Below, one piece after another: positions 44,920 to 53,973 of a stretch of DNA of 64,000 bases. The notes below the pieces were generated by a model. That model saw nothing but the letters and a program-made list of their open reading frames with translations, ran no database searches and was not told where the DNA came from. How positions within the stretch are numbered: position 1 is the stretch's first letter; the number at the start of each line of letters is the position of its first letter. This DNA comes from AP-15 sp963781215 (GTDB lineage: Bacteria; Pseudomonadota; Alphaproteobacteria; ATCC43930; CGMCC-115725), in NCBI GenBank assembly GCA_963781215.1, contig CAWAFE010000024.1:10042-74041 (forward strand), in the 5' to 3' direction. Both the position numbers and the translations under genes were made by a program.

Positions 44920-45657
44920 ATGTTCGACCTTTCGGGGCAGACGGCGCTGGTGACCGGCGCGTCGGGCGGCATCGGCGGCGCAATCGCACGATCCTTGCAC
45001 GCTCAGGGCGCCGAGGTGGTGGTGGCAGGTACGCGGGCCGCTGCGCTGGAGGCGCTGGCAGGAGAGCTCGGCGAGCGCGCTCACATCGCGTTAGCCGATT
45101 TGGCCGATCCGGCCGCTGCCGATCGCCTCGTCAAGGATGCCGAAGCGGCGATGGGCCGGATCGACATTCTCGTCAACAATGCCGGCCAGACGCGCGACGC
45201 GCTCGCCTTGCGGATGACCGATGAAAACTGGCAGGCGGTCCTCGAGGTCAATCTGACCGCGGCCTTCCGGCTGACCCGCGCTGCGCTGCGCGGGATGGTC
45301 CGGCGGCGGCACGGCCGGGTGATCGGGGTGGCCTCGGTCGTCGCGCTGACCGGAAATATGGGACAGGCGAATTACGCGGCGTCGAAGGCGGCGATGATCG
45401 GCATGTCGAAATCGATCGCGGCCGAGGTCGCCGGCCGCGGCATCACCGTCAATTGCGTGGCGCCGGGGTTGATTGTGACGGCAATGACGGAGAAGCTCAC
45501 CCAAGAACAGCGCGCCCGGCTTGCCGGCGCGATCCCCGCCGGCCGGTTCGGCGTTCCCGCGGACGTCGCTGCCGCCATCGTCTATCTGGCGAGCGCCGAG
45601 GCCGCTTATGTCACCGGTCAGACCTTGCACGTCAACGGCGGCATGGCCATGCTATAG
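44920..45657 (+). CDS. fabG: 3-oxoacyl-ACP reductase
   Basis: A 245-residue short-chain dehydrogenase, reducing beta-ketoacyl-ACP with NADPH. TGASGGIGG binds the cofactor, NNAG follows, and the Ser-Tyr-Lys set is in GVASVVALTG and NYAASKAAM. It starts 20 bases after fabD. Confidence 0.96.
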   Translation: MFDLSGQTALVTGASGGIGGAIARSLHAQGAEVVVAGTRAAALEALAGELGERAHIALADLADPAAADRLVKDAEAAMGRIDILVNNAGQTRDALALRMTDENWQAVLEVNLTAAFRLTRAALRGMVRRRHGRVIGVASVVALTGNMGQANYAASKAAMIGMSKSIAAEVAGRGITVNCVAPGLIVTAMTEKLTQEQRARLAGAIPAGRFGVPADVAAAIVYLASAEAAYVTGQTLHVNGGMAML

Positions 45658-45822
45658 CACCGCCGCCGGCCGCCCGCTTTTCGCCGAATTGGCACCGTCG
45701 GGGAAACCATGATATGGGAGCCGCGGCTTGCTCCCGGTCCCGGGGACGACACCAGATCGGCGGCTGACGCCGGAAGCCCGGCTGTCGAGACGACCTTCCA
45801 GCACCACTGAGGGGAACAACGG

Positions 45823-46056
45823 ATGAGCGATGTCGCCGAGCGGGTCAAAAAGATCGTCGTCGAACATTTGGGCGTCGACGAATCGAAGGTGACCGAAAAC
45901 GCCAGCTTTATCGACGATCTGGGCGCCGACAGCCTCGATACCGTCGAGCTCGTCATGGCCTTCGAGGAAGAGTTTGGGTGCGAGATCCCGGACGACGCGG
46001 CCGAAAAGATCGTAACGGTCAAGGATGCCGTCAGCTTCATCGAACAGCACAGCTGA
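45823..46056 (+). CDS. acpP: acyl carrier protein
   Basis: A 77-residue ACP. Ser37 in GADSLDTVE is the phosphopantetheine attachment site. It starts MSDVAERVKKIVVEHLGVDE after GAGGGGAAC. Confidence 0.97.
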   Translation: MSDVAERVKKIVVEHLGVDESKVTENASFIDDLGADSLDTVELVMAFEEEFGCEIPDDAAEKIVTVKDAVSFIEQHS

Positions 46057-46079
46057 GCGGGCCGACTTGCTGTCGTCCT

Positions 46080-46099
46080 CCGGGGATCCACATCCCCGG
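46080..46099. terminator. stem-loop between acpP and fabF
   Basis: CCGGGGAT and ATCCCCGG pair perfectly around a four-base loop. There is no T-run, so it may attenuate or protect the abundant acpP message and not end it. Confidence 0.45.
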
Positions 46100-46143
46100 T
46101 CGGTCGTGACCCGCCTTCCGCCCCCCAGCCGGCGAGACTAGCG

Positions 46144-47406
46144 ATGCGGCGTGTCTTCGTGACCGGAATGGGGCTGGTGACACCCCTCGGCATTGGCCTC
46201 GAGAATAATTGGAGCCGCCTGATCGCGGGCGCTTCGGGGGTTCGTTCGATCCAGTCCTTCGACGTCTCGGACCTGCCGGCGAGGATTGCCGGTCAGGTGC
46301 CGCGAGGCGACACCGCCTCGGGGCTGTTCAATGCCGACGATTGGGTTGCGCCCAAGGACCAGCGCAAGATGGACGGCTTTATCGTCTTCGCGCTCGCCGC
46401 AGCCGTGCAGGCGGTCGAGGATTCCGGCTGGACGCCCGGCGACGAGGAAGAGCGCGAGCGCACCGGCGTCATGATCGGCTCCGGCATCGGCGGCCTCTCC
46501 GGCATCACCGAGGGCGCGCTGATCCTGCACGAGCGCGGCCCGCGCCGGGTGACGCCGTTCTTCATCCCGGCCAATCTGATCAACCTCGCCTCGGGCCACG
46601 TCTCGATCCGTTACGGCTTCAAGGGCCCCAACCATGCGGTCGTGACCGCGTGCTCGACCGGCGCCCATGCGATCGGCGATGCGGCGCGGCTGATCATGCT
46701 CGACGACGCCGATGTCATGGTCTGCGGCGGCACCGAGGCGGCGATTTGCCGGCTGGGCATCGCCGGCTTTGCCGCGGCGCGGGCATTGTCGACCGGGTTC
46801 AACGACGACCCGCCGCGCGCCTCGCGTCCGTGGGACCAGGGCCGCGACGGTTTCGTGATGGGCGAAGGCGCCGGCATCCTCGTCCTCGAGGAATACGAGC
46901 ACGCCAAACGGCGCGGCGCCAAGCTTTACGCCGAGGTCATCGGATACGGCATGTCGGGCGACGCGTTTCACCTGACGGCACCCTCGGAAGACGGCAATGG
47001 CGCCTTTCGCTCGATGCGCAATGCGCTGAAGCGCGCCGGCATCGCGCTGGACAAGATCGACTACATCAACGCCCACGGCACCTCGACCCCGCTCGGCGAC
47101 GAGATCGAGCTCGGCGCGGTCAAGCGGCTGTTCGGCGGCCATGCCTACGAATTGTCGATGTCCTCGACGAAATCCGCGATCGGGCATCTCCTGGGCGCCG
47201 CCGGCAGCGTCGAGGCGATCTTCTCGATCCTGGCGATCCGCGACAGCGTCGTGCCGCCGACCTTGAACCTCGACAACCCGTCGCCATCCTGCGACATCGA
47301 CCTCGTGCCGAACGAGGCAAAGCCGCGCAAGGTCGATTACGTGCTCTCCAATTCCTTCGGGTTTGGCGGCACCAACGCATCGTTGGTGTTCACGGGACCG
47401 CCCTGA
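46144..47406 (+). CDS. fabF: beta-ketoacyl-ACP synthase II
   Basis: A 420-residue condensing enzyme. The active-site Cys170 is in VTACSTG, and the two histidines in NAHGTSTP and AIGHLLGAAG are present. It elongates acyl chains with malonyl-ACP. It follows acpP and precedes mltG. Confidence 0.96.
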   Translation: MRRVFVTGMGLVTPLGIGLENNWSRLIAGASGVRSIQSFDVSDLPARIAGQVPRGDTASGLFNADDWVAPKDQRKMDGFIVFALAAAVQAVEDSGWTPGDEEERERTGVMIGSGIGGLSGITEGALILHERGPRRVTPFFIPANLINLASGHVSIRYGFKGPNHAVVTACSTGAHAIGDAARLIMLDDADVMVCGGTEAAICRLGIAGFAAARALSTGFNDDPPRASRPWDQGRDGFVMGEGAGILVLEEYEHAKRRGAKLYAEVIGYGMSGDAFHLTAPSEDGNGAFRSMRNALKRAGIALDKIDYINAHGTSTPLGDEIELGAVKRLFGGHAYELSMSSTKSAIGHLLGAAGSVEAIFSILAIRDSVVPPTLNLDNPSPSCDIDLVPNEAKPRKVDYVLSNSFGFGGTNASLVFTGPP

Positions 47407-47441
47407 ACCGGCAGCGCGGCAAACTGCGAGGGTCCGGGAGA

Positions 47442-48485
47442 GTGCGGAGCTTTGTTCGCCTCTGCGCGTGGGCACTATTGGCTGTGTCGCTGCTTCTCGC
47501 CGCGGCTGGCGGGATTGGTTATTGGCTCTACCGCGACCTCGCCGCCCACGGCCCCCTCGCCGAGGCGAGCACGCTCGTCATCCCGCCGGGCACCGGCCTT
47601 TCCGGCATCGCGGCGCTGCTGGCCGAACGCGGCGTAATCCGCCACTCGCTTTCATTCGGGCTCGGCGCCAGGCTGCTGCACGGCTCGGCGCTGCAAGCCG
47701 GGGAATACGCGTTCCCGGCCCGGGTGAGCCCGCTCGAAGCGATGGAGATGCTGGCGGCCGGCAAAACGGTCAGGCATCGTCTGACGATCCCCGAGGGGCT
47801 GACCAGCGCCGAGGTCGCGGCATTGGTGCAGGCCGCGCCGGCGATGGATGGCCAGCCGGGCGAAGCGCCGCCCGAGGGCGATTTGCTACCTGAGACCTAC
47901 ATCTACGGCTATGGCGAGCACCGCCGGGAGATGCTCGACCGGATGCAGCGCGCGATGGCGCGAGCATTGGCCGAAATTTGGGCCGAGCGCCGCCCCGACC
48001 TGCCGCTTGCAAGCCCCGAGGAATTGCTCACCCTGGCGTCGCTGATCGAGAAGGAAGCCGCGCGAGCCGACGAGCGGGCGCGCATCGCCGCCGTCTTCGT
48101 CAACCGGCTGCGCCTCGGCATGCCGCTGCAATCCGACCCGACCGTCATCTACGCGTTGAGCGGAGGGGGTCGAAAGAAGCTCGATCGCCCGCTGACCCGC
48201 GCCGACCTTGCGACCGCCTCGCCCTACAACACCTATATCGCCAAGGGGCTGCCGCCCGGCCCGATCGACAACCCTGGGCTGGCGGCGTTGCGCGCCGCGG
48301 CGCGCCCGGCCATCGGCGACGACCTCTATTTCGTCGCCGACGGCACCGGTGGGCATGTCTTCGCCAAGACCCTGGCCGAGCACAACCGCAATGTCGCCAA
48401 GTATCGCCGCAATGCGATGGCCGAGCCGAACGGCGCGCCGCCCGGCAGCGGCAGCGCCCTGGCGCGGGAGGGCGCCGCTCCATAG
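47442..48485 (+). CDS. mltG: endolytic transglycosylase MltG
   Basis: A 347-residue YceG/MltG: an N-terminal membrane anchor (WALLAVSLLLAAAGGIGYWLY), a LysM-like part and the catalytic region LTLASLIEKEAARADERARIAAVFVNRLRLGMPLQSDPTV. It cuts nascent glycan strands and limits their length. A GTG at 47442 is my start; no ATG is near. The frame is open from far upstream through fabF in another frame. Confidence 0.88.
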   Translation: MRSFVRLCAWALLAVSLLLAAAGGIGYWLYRDLAAHGPLAEASTLVIPPGTGLSGIAALLAERGVIRHSLSFGLGARLLHGSALQAGEYAFPARVSPLEAMEMLAAGKTVRHRLTIPEGLTSAEVAALVQAAPAMDGQPGEAPPEGDLLPETYIYGYGEHRREMLDRMQRAMARALAEIWAERRPDLPLASPEELLTLASLIEKEAARADERARIAAVFVNRLRLGMPLQSDPTVIYALSGGGRKKLDRPLTRADLATASPYNTYIAKGLPPGPIDNPGLAALRAAARPAIGDDLYFVADGTGGHVFAKTLAEHNRNVAKYRRNAMAEPNGAPPGSGSALAREGAAP

Positions 48486-48575
48486 CGGCGAGAAGCAGCG
48501 CCCTATGCTCGCGCCGTTGTTGCGTTGCCGGGGCGCCGCTATAACCCTCTCCTGATGGCAAGGAGTGTTGCGGCG

Positions 48576-49457
48576 GTGGGTCTGGCCAGCATGACGGGGT
48601 TCGCCCGGGCCGAGGGCGACGAGCTAGGGATCGCCTGGGCATGGGAAATCAAGAGCGTCAACGGGCGGACGCTCGATCTGCGCCTGCGGCTGGCGCCGGG
48701 CTTCGATTCGCTGGAGCCGCAGCTGCGCGCCGCCGTGGCACAGCGGTTCCGCCGCGGCAGCTTCAGCGCCAACCTTTCGCTGACCCGAACGACGCCCGCT
48801 GCGATGCGGGTCAACCGTGAGGCCCTGGCCCAGCTCGTCGCACTGATCAACGAGCTCTCCGGGGAAATCGAGGCGGCGCCGCCCCGGATCGACGGCCTGC
48901 TCGCCTTGCGCGGCGTCGTCGAGACCGTCGAAGACGAGGACGAAACCGTCCTCGACGGGCGCATGAAAGCGCTGCTCGCCGGCTGGGAAACCGCACTCTC
49001 GGGCCTGAACGCGGCGAGGGCCGAGGAGGGTGCCAGGCTCTTGCTTTTGGCGCGTGGGCAGCTCGACGAGATGGCGAGTTTGGTCGGGGCGGCCGAGACA
49101 TGCGCGGCGGCTCAGCCGGCGGCGATCCGCGAAAGACTGCTGGCGACGCTTGCGACCCTCGCCGATCTGGCACCGGGCTTGCCGGAGGAACGGGTGGCGC
49201 AGGAAGCGGCACTGCTCGCCGCGCGCGCCGATATCCGCGAGGAGCTGGAGCGGTTGCGGGCCCATATCGACCAGGCGGGCGCCCTGCTGCGGGAGGAAGA
49301 AGCGGTCGGGCGCAGGCTGGATTTCCTCTGCCAGGAGCTCAATCGCGAGGCCAACACGCTGTGCTCCAAATCGGCCGATATCGAGCTGACCCGGATCGGG
49401 CTCGCGCTCAAGGCCGTGGTCGAGCAGTTCCGCGAGCAGGTGCAGAACATCGAATGA
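48576..49457 (+). CDS. YicC family protein (endoribonuclease-like)
   Basis: A 293-residue YicC/RicT-like protein: SMTGFARAEG at the N-terminus, WEIKSVNGRTLDLRLRLAP, and C-terminal GRRLDFLCQELNREANTLCSKSADIELT. I use GTG at 48576 (VGLASMTG), which has AAGGAG upstream. An ATG at 48555 is possible. It overlaps gmk by four bases (ATGA). Confidence 0.88.
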   Translation: MGLASMTGFARAEGDELGIAWAWEIKSVNGRTLDLRLRLAPGFDSLEPQLRAAVAQRFRRGSFSANLSLTRTTPAAMRVNREALAQLVALINELSGEIEAAPPRIDGLLALRGVVETVEDEDETVLDGRMKALLAGWETALSGLNAARAEEGARLLLLARGQLDEMASLVGAAETCAAAQPAAIRERLLATLATLADLAPGLPEERVAQEAALLAARADIREELERLRAHIDQAGALLREEEAVGRRLDFLCQELNREANTLCSKSADIELTRIGLALKAVVEQFREQVQNIE

Positions 49458-50089
49458 GCGTTCCGCCGATCCAGCGGCGCGGGTTTTTGCTCGTCCTGTC
49501 CTCGCCCTCGGGAGCGGGGAAGACGACGATCGCCCGGCGGTTGGTCGAGCAGGATCCCGAGCTCGTGCTTTCGGTTTCGGTGACGACCCGCCCGCCCCGG
49601 CCGGGCGAGGTCGCGGGGCAGGACTATTCCTTTATCGATCGCGACCGCTTCGACGAGATGGTCGCCAAGGACGAGCTCCTGGAGCACGCGACGGTCTTTG
49701 GCAACGCCTACGGCACGCCGCGCCACCCGATTGAGGACGCCTTAGCCACGGGGCGCGACGTGGTTGCGGACCTCGATTGGCAGGGCACCCAGCAGCTCGG
49801 GGACCGCGTGCGTAACGACCTCGTCAGCGTCTTTGTGCTGCCGCCGAGCGTGGCCGCGCTCGAATCCCGGCTCCGGAGGCGCGCCCAGGACAGCGATGCC
49901 GTCGTCGCCAACCGCATGGCGAAGTCGACTGAGGAGATGAGCCATTGGCACGAATACGATTACGTCGTCGTCAACAGCGAAGTGGTTGAGAGCGTCGCGC
50001 TAGTGCGGGCGATCATGACCGCCGAACGGTTGCGGCGCACCCGCCAGCTCGGCCTCGCCGACTTCGTAAACCGGCTGCGCGGGGGCTGA
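49454..50089 (+). CDS. gmk: guanylate kinase
   Basis: A 211-residue guanylate kinase. The P-loop is SSPSGAGKTT, TTRPPRPGEVAGQDYSFI is the GMP-binding part and DLDWQGTQQL follows. The yicC-gmk pairing is standard in proteobacteria. Confidence 0.95.
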   Translation: MSVPPIQRRGFLLVLSSPSGAGKTTIARRLVEQDPELVLSVSVTTRPPRPGEVAGQDYSFIDRDRFDEMVAKDELLEHATVFGNAYGTPRHPIEDALATGRDVVADLDWQGTQQLGDRVRNDLVSVFVLPPSVAALESRLRRRAQDSDAVVANRMAKSTEEMSHWHEYDYVVVNSEVVESVALVRAIMTAERLRRTRQLGLADFVNRLRGG

Positions 50090-50128
50090 ACCGCCCAACT
50101 CTGGCCGATGCGGCTGCGTTCGCAAAGC

Positions 50129-51214
50129 TCAGATCGCCACGTTATCCTCTCTGCGCTCGTACCACCCTCGCGTGCGCAGCACGATCCGCACTACGGAGAG
50201 CATGACCGGCACCTCGACCAGCACGCCCACCACGGTTGCGAGCGCCGCGCCCGACTGGAAACCAAAGAGTGCGATCGCCGCCGCGACGGCCAGCTCGAAA
50301 AAATTTGACGCGCCGATCAGCGCCGACGGGCAGGCGATATTATGCGGGACGCCGAGCATCCGATTGAGCGCATATGCAATGCCGGCGTTGAGATAGACCT
50401 GAATCACGATCGGCACCGCCAGCAGTGCGATAATCAGCGGCTGCCTGACAATCTGCTCGCCCTGGAAGCCGAACAGCAGCACCAGGGTCGCTAGCAGCGC
50501 GATCAGAGAGATGGGCTGGAGCCTGTGTAGGGTCTGGGCGAGCGCTGCCTCGCCGCCGCTCGCCAGCAGCGCCCGCCGCCAGAGCTGGGCCGCAATCACC
50601 GGTATGACGATGTAGAGGACGACCGAAAGGAAGAGCGTCGCCCATGGCACGGTGATCGAGGACAGGCCAAGCAGCAGCCCGACAATCGGCGCAAAGGCGA
50701 AGACCATGATCGTGTCGTTGAGGGCGACCTGGGACAGCGTAAAGTTGGGCTCGCCCCCTGTCAGGTTCGACCACACGAACACCATTGCCGTGCACGGCGC
50801 GGCGGCCAAGAGAATGAGGCCGGCGATGTAGCTGTCGATCTGGCCCGCCGGCAGCCACGGGCGAAAAATCCAGCCAATGAACAGCCAGCCGAGCAAGGCC
50901 ATGCTGAACGGCTTGACCAGCCAGTTGATGCCGACGGTCACGGCGATGCCGCGCCATTGCTCGGCGACTCGATGCAGCGCGCCGAAATCGACTTTGAGCA
51001 GCATTGGCACGATCATCAGCCAGATCAACACCGCGACCGGGATGTTGACCTCGTCCACGGTCATGCGTCCGAGCGCTTGAAAGGGGGCAGGCAAAAGCCG
51101 GCCGAGCAGGATGCCGACGAGGATGCAGAGCGCCACCCAGACCGTCAGATAACGCTCGAATGTACCGAGTGCTGACGTCGCGCGACGCCGGTTGATATCG
51201 GTCGCCAATGTCAT
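50129..51214 (-). CDS. acr3: ACR3-family arsenite efflux permease
   Basis: A 361-residue membrane protein with about ten hydrophobic helices. The conserved cysteine is in AAAPCTAMVFVWSNLTGGEP and a second conserved region is in NDTIMVFAFAPIVGLLLG. It exports As(III) down the proton-motive force. It is last in the ars operon, 25 bases after arsC. Confidence 0.93.
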   Translation of the reverse strand: MTLATDINRRRATSALGTFERYLTVWVALCILVGILLGRLLPAPFQALGRMTVDEVNIPVAVLIWLMIVPMLLKVDFGALHRVAEQWRGIAVTVGINWLVKPFSMALLGWLFIGWIFRPWLPAGQIDSYIAGLILLAAAPCTAMVFVWSNLTGGEPNFTLSQVALNDTIMVFAFAPIVGLLLGLSSITVPWATLFLSVVLYIVIPVIAAQLWRRALLASGGEAALAQTLHRLQPISLIALLATLVLLFGFQGEQIVRQPLIIALLAVPIVIQVYLNAGIAYALNRMLGVPHNIACPSALIGASNFFELAVAAAIALFGFQSGAALATVVGVLVEVPVMLSVVRIVLRTRGWYERREDNVAI

Positions 51215-51239
51215 GGTAGCTCCGGCTTTGTGCCGCCTC

Positions 51240-51731
51240 CTAGCGGCCGATTTCGTCGACGCGGCGCTTGATCGTCATGCGGTCGAGCTTCTCGATCGGC
51301 AACGCGACGAACAGCTTGATCCGGCTTTCGAGCGCGAGATGCGCGTCGCGGAAAGCCTTCTGCTGCTCGGCTTCCGTTCCTTCAACGGCGGCGGGATCGG
51401 GCACGCCCCAGTGGGCGGTCACCGGGTTGCCGGGCCACACCGGGCAAACTTCGCCCGCCGCCTGGTCGCAGACCGTAAAGACGAAATCCATCACCGGCGC
51501 GCCGGAGCGGGCAAATTCATTCCAGCTTTTGCTGCGCAATCCGCGCGTCGGGAGATGGAGCCTTTCGAGCAGATCGAGCGCCAGCGGATGCACCGCACCT
51601 TTCGGAAAGCTGCCGGCGCTATAGCCCTTGAATCGGCCTTTGCTCCAATGCTCGATCAGCACTTCGGCGAGGATGCTCCTCGCCGAGTTGCCGGTGCAGA
51701 GAAACAGAACGTTATAGGTTCCGTCGCGCAT
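51240..51731 (-). CDS. arsC: arsenate reductase (low-molecular-weight phosphatase type)
   Basis: A 163-residue enzyme. The phosphatase loop CTGNSAR (Cys12-Arg18) matches CX5R, and further cysteines follow in TVCDQAAGEVCP. It reduces arsenate to arsenite using thioredoxin- or glutaredoxin-like donors. The ATG at 51731 lies ten bases after the arsI stop. Confidence 0.92.
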   Translation of the reverse strand: MRDGTYNVLFLCTGNSARSILAEVLIEHWSKGRFKGYSAGSFPKGAVHPLALDLLERLHLPTRGLRSKSWNEFARSGAPVMDFVFTVCDQAAGEVCPVWPGNPVTAHWGVPDPAAVEGTEAEQQKAFRDAHLALESRIKLFVALPIEKLDRMTIKRRVDEIGR

Positions 51732-51741
51732 GATGCGGCGT

Positions 51742-52254
51742 TCACGTCGTGCAGCAGGACGGCGCGCAGCACGCTTCGGCCGCCTCCGGTTCCGCCGTCG
51801 GCCGGGTCAGCGCCACCGGTGCGCAGCCGCACGTGGACAGCCCCCCGCTCGCGTCGCCGAGCTTTGTCAGAGCACCACTTTGGCCGTAGACGGTTGCCTC
51901 GCCGTGCGTGAAGAACGTCTCCCACGGCACGCCTTGGGGATCGGCGACCCATTGCTTGTCGGATCGCGCATAACAGCAGGTGGCGTCTTTTTCTTCGACG
52001 ATTGGCCGCTCGGCGTGGCTCAGCCGCTCGTAGACTTCGGCAAGCTCGCCCTCATCCTCGGCCTGAATCCCGAGATGGGAAATTCCGGCCTCACCGCTTC
52101 CGGTGCTGACGGCGAAATTGACGCGCGGGTCTTCGAGCATCCACTTCGCATAATCGTCCTTTAGCACCGTCGGCTCGACCGAAAACAAGGTCGAATAGAA
52201 CCGGACGGACTGCGCCAGGTCTTCAACACTGACGTGCACATGAAAGCGCTTCAT
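51742..52254 (-). CDS. arsI: ArsI-type organoarsenical C-As lyase (CadI family)
   Basis: A 170-residue type I extradiol dioxygenase-fold protein. The vicinal pair Cys93-Cys94 (ATCCYARSDKQWVAD) matches the CC pair that binds trivalent organoarsenicals in ArsI. Fe(II) ligand positions His5, His60 and a Glu near 113 are in place. Family members demethylate methylarsenite. The tail is Cys-rich (CGC, then CCAPSCC). CadI cadmium-induced proteins share the fold, so arsenic specificity rests on the CC pair and the operon. The ATG at 52254 follows GGGAGAGAG and overlaps arsR by 32 bases. Confidence 0.88.
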   Translation of the reverse strand: MKRFHVHVSVEDLAQSVRFYSTLFSVEPTVLKDDYAKWMLEDPRVNFAVSTGSGEAGISHLGIQAEDEGELAEVYERLSHAERPIVEEKDATCCYARSDKQWVADPQGVPWETFFTHGEATVYGQSGALTKLGDASGGLSTCGCAPVALTRPTAEPEAAEACCAPSCCTT

Positions 52255-52606
52255 TGCTCTCTCCCTTGGTGAAGGCATCAGCAGGGTTGCAAGCGGGAAC
52301 ACACGTCGCGCTCCGCCCGCAGCAATTTTCCGTGAGGTAGGCCAGCAGCGCGTTCATCGCGCCGTACTCGGCCGAATAGATCAGCTGCCGGCCCAAGCGG
52401 CGCTGGGTAATCAGACCGGCGTGGACGAGCTGCGCGAGGTGGAAGGAGAGCGACGAGGGCTGAACGCCAAGCCGTTCGGCGATCGCGCCGGCCGGCAGCC
52501 CCGCCGGTCCGCATGCGACCAGCAGGCGAAATAGCGCGAGCCGGGTCTCCTGAGCAAGCGCGCCAAGGGCTGCAATCGCGCGGTTTTCATCCATAGCCGT
52601 TTCCAT
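52223..52606 (-). CDS. arsR: ArsR-family arsenic-responsive repressor
   Basis: A 127-residue winged-helix repressor. The DNA-recognition helix is in GVQPSSLSFHLAQLVHAGLI. As(III)-binding cysteines are Cys95, Cys96 and Cys102 (NCCGRSATC), the same positions as in the Acidithiobacillus ferrooxidans ArsR. That agreement supports the start at 52606 (METAMDENR) over the Met at 52594. It is first in the operon and probably self-regulated by the sites at 52609-52674. Confidence 0.92.
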   Translation of the reverse strand: METAMDENRAIAALGALAQETRLALFRLLVACGPAGLPAGAIAERLGVQPSSLSFHLAQLVHAGLITQRRLGRQLIYSAEYGAMNALLAYLTENCCGRSATCVPACNPADAFTKGESNEALSCARQC

Positions 52607-52608
52607 GA

Positions 52609-52625
52609 TTCAACGATCTTCAAAA
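52609..52625. promoter_or_regulatory. candidate ArsR operator, promoter-proximal
   Basis: TTCAACGATCTTCAAAA lies between the arsR start and the -10 box, overlapping it. It is the inverted counterpart of 52658-52674, matching at 13 of 17 positions. Binding here would block transcription. Confidence 0.45.
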
Positions 52626-52650
52626 TAACTTCCCGTGGCGCGCCTGTCAA
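52622..52650 (-). promoter_or_regulatory. sigma70-type promoter for the ars operon
   Basis: On the minus strand TTGACA (52650-52645), a perfect -35, is followed by 17 bases and TATTTT (52627-52622). The arsR start codon lies about 15 bases beyond the -10 box, leaving a very short leader. Confidence 0.65.
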
Positions 52651-52657
52651 GGGCATA

Positions 52658-52674
52658 ATTCGAAAATTGTTGAA
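52658..52674. promoter_or_regulatory. candidate ArsR operator, upstream of the -35 box
   Basis: ATTCGAAAATTGTTGAA lies just beyond the -35 box and is the inverted counterpart of 52609-52625. Paired sites around the promoter could let two repressor dimers act together. Confidence 0.4.
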
Positions 52675-53103
52675 GCGACGTATTGATTGGTTCGTAAAGC
52701 TTTCTGATGGCGGCTCCGTTTCGTGGCGGGTCTGGCCGATTCCGGCAACGCTAAAATCGCCATCTTCTCGTCACATCCTGCACCCGGGCATGGCGGTCAG
52801 GAACGGGGCGCCGGGCGATCCGGGAGAAGCGGTTGGCTGCAGATTCCCTGCAGATAACAGCGGTAACAGCCGGGCGAAGGCCGGGCCCTCAGTTTCGCAA
52901 AGAGGCGGTCGGGAAATCCGGCAGTCCGGCCGCGCGGCAGCCACAACCATAAGACGTTGGCAGCCGAAGCTCTGCTCTGGGAAAATCGCGCGGTCGGAAC
53001 GGTTTGTCTCGTAGGGTTGGGGGAGAGCCTGATGGGGATAGAGTGTAGCGAGCGCTTGGAAACGAGCGGCCCCTGACGGGCCGGAGATAATGGAAGCCAA
53101 AAT
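52675..53103. other. intergenic, no gene recognised
   Basis: About 430 bases between the ars operon promoter and the thioesterase. The only visible structure is a short hairpin GGCCC-CTGAC-GGGCC near 53068-53082. Minus-strand ORFs here are shadows. Confidence 0.5.
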
Positions 53104-53955
53104 ATGGCGGAATGGACCGAGACTTATCGCGGCGCGGTGGCGCCTTGGGAGTGCGACGTCACCGAGCACTTTACGATCGCCTATTACCTCGACCGCATCG
53201 ATCAGGCGGGGGCGGCGCTCGCCGATCGGCTCGGCCTCGCCGAGGAGCGGCGCGCCGGCGGCTTTCCCCGGCATTTCAACCTCCGCTTCACCCACGAGCT
53301 GCGCGCCGGCGACAGCTTTCATATCGAGAGCGCGCCGATCGGGCTCGACCCGGCATTGCGGCTCGGCCACCGTATCGTCCACTCGGCCGGCGGCGAGACG
53401 GCCACCTGGGTCGAGGAGGTGTGGGATTTGCCGGCGCCTCGCCTGCCGCCCGCACGGCGCGAGGAAATTGGGCGTCGTATCGCGGCATGGGAAGGGCCGG
53501 CCGCCGAACCCCGTCCCGAGCCGCGGTCGATGGCCGGCGCCATGGCGAGCGCGCGGGGCCGCGTCTCACCGGCCGATCTCGACGTATTCGGACGGTTTTC
53601 GCTCGCCGCCTTCGTACATCGCTTTACCGACGCCCTGCTGCAGACGGCGGCGGCCTGCGGCATCACCGCAGAGTATATGAAAACAGCCCGCCGCGGCTAC
53701 TCGACCTTCGAGCTCGTGCTGCGGATCGCCGCGACGCCGCTTCTCGGCGATCCCTATCTGGTCGAAACCGGGATCGCCCATCTCGGCGGCTCGTCGGTGC
53801 GCTTTGTGCACCGGATGTCCGATCCGCGCACCGGTGCCGAGCTGGCCCAGCTCGGCCAGTTCGGCGTCCAGCTCGACCTCGATGCGCGGCGGCCGGCGCC
53901 GCTGCCGCCCGAGATCCGCGAACGTGCGGCGCGGCTGCTCCTTCCGGTCGGCTGA
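53104..53955 (+). CDS. double hot-dog acyl-CoA thioesterase-like protein
   Basis: A 283-residue protein with two hot-dog halves. The first begins WECDVTEHFTIAYYLDRIDQAGA and the second, after a Pro/Arg-rich linker, VSPADLDVFGRFSLAAFVHRFTDALL. The Asp-Val-Thr/Asp pattern next to a tyrosine or phenylalanine is typical of 4-hydroxybenzoyl-CoA-type thioesterases. The substrate is not predicted. It lies convergent with the lipid A operon. Confidence 0.78.
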   Translation: MAEWTETYRGAVAPWECDVTEHFTIAYYLDRIDQAGAALADRLGLAEERRAGGFPRHFNLRFTHELRAGDSFHIESAPIGLDPALRLGHRIVHSAGGETATWVEEVWDLPAPRLPPARREEIGRRIAAWEGPAAEPRPEPRSMAGAMASARGRVSPADLDVFGRFSLAAFVHRFTDALLQTAAACGITAEYMKTARRGYSTFELVLRIAATPLLGDPYLVETGIAHLGGSSVRFVHRMSDPRTGAELAQLGQFGVQLDLDARRPAPLPPEIRERAARLLLPVG

Positions 53956-53973
53956 TCCGCAGCAGGCCGCGCC

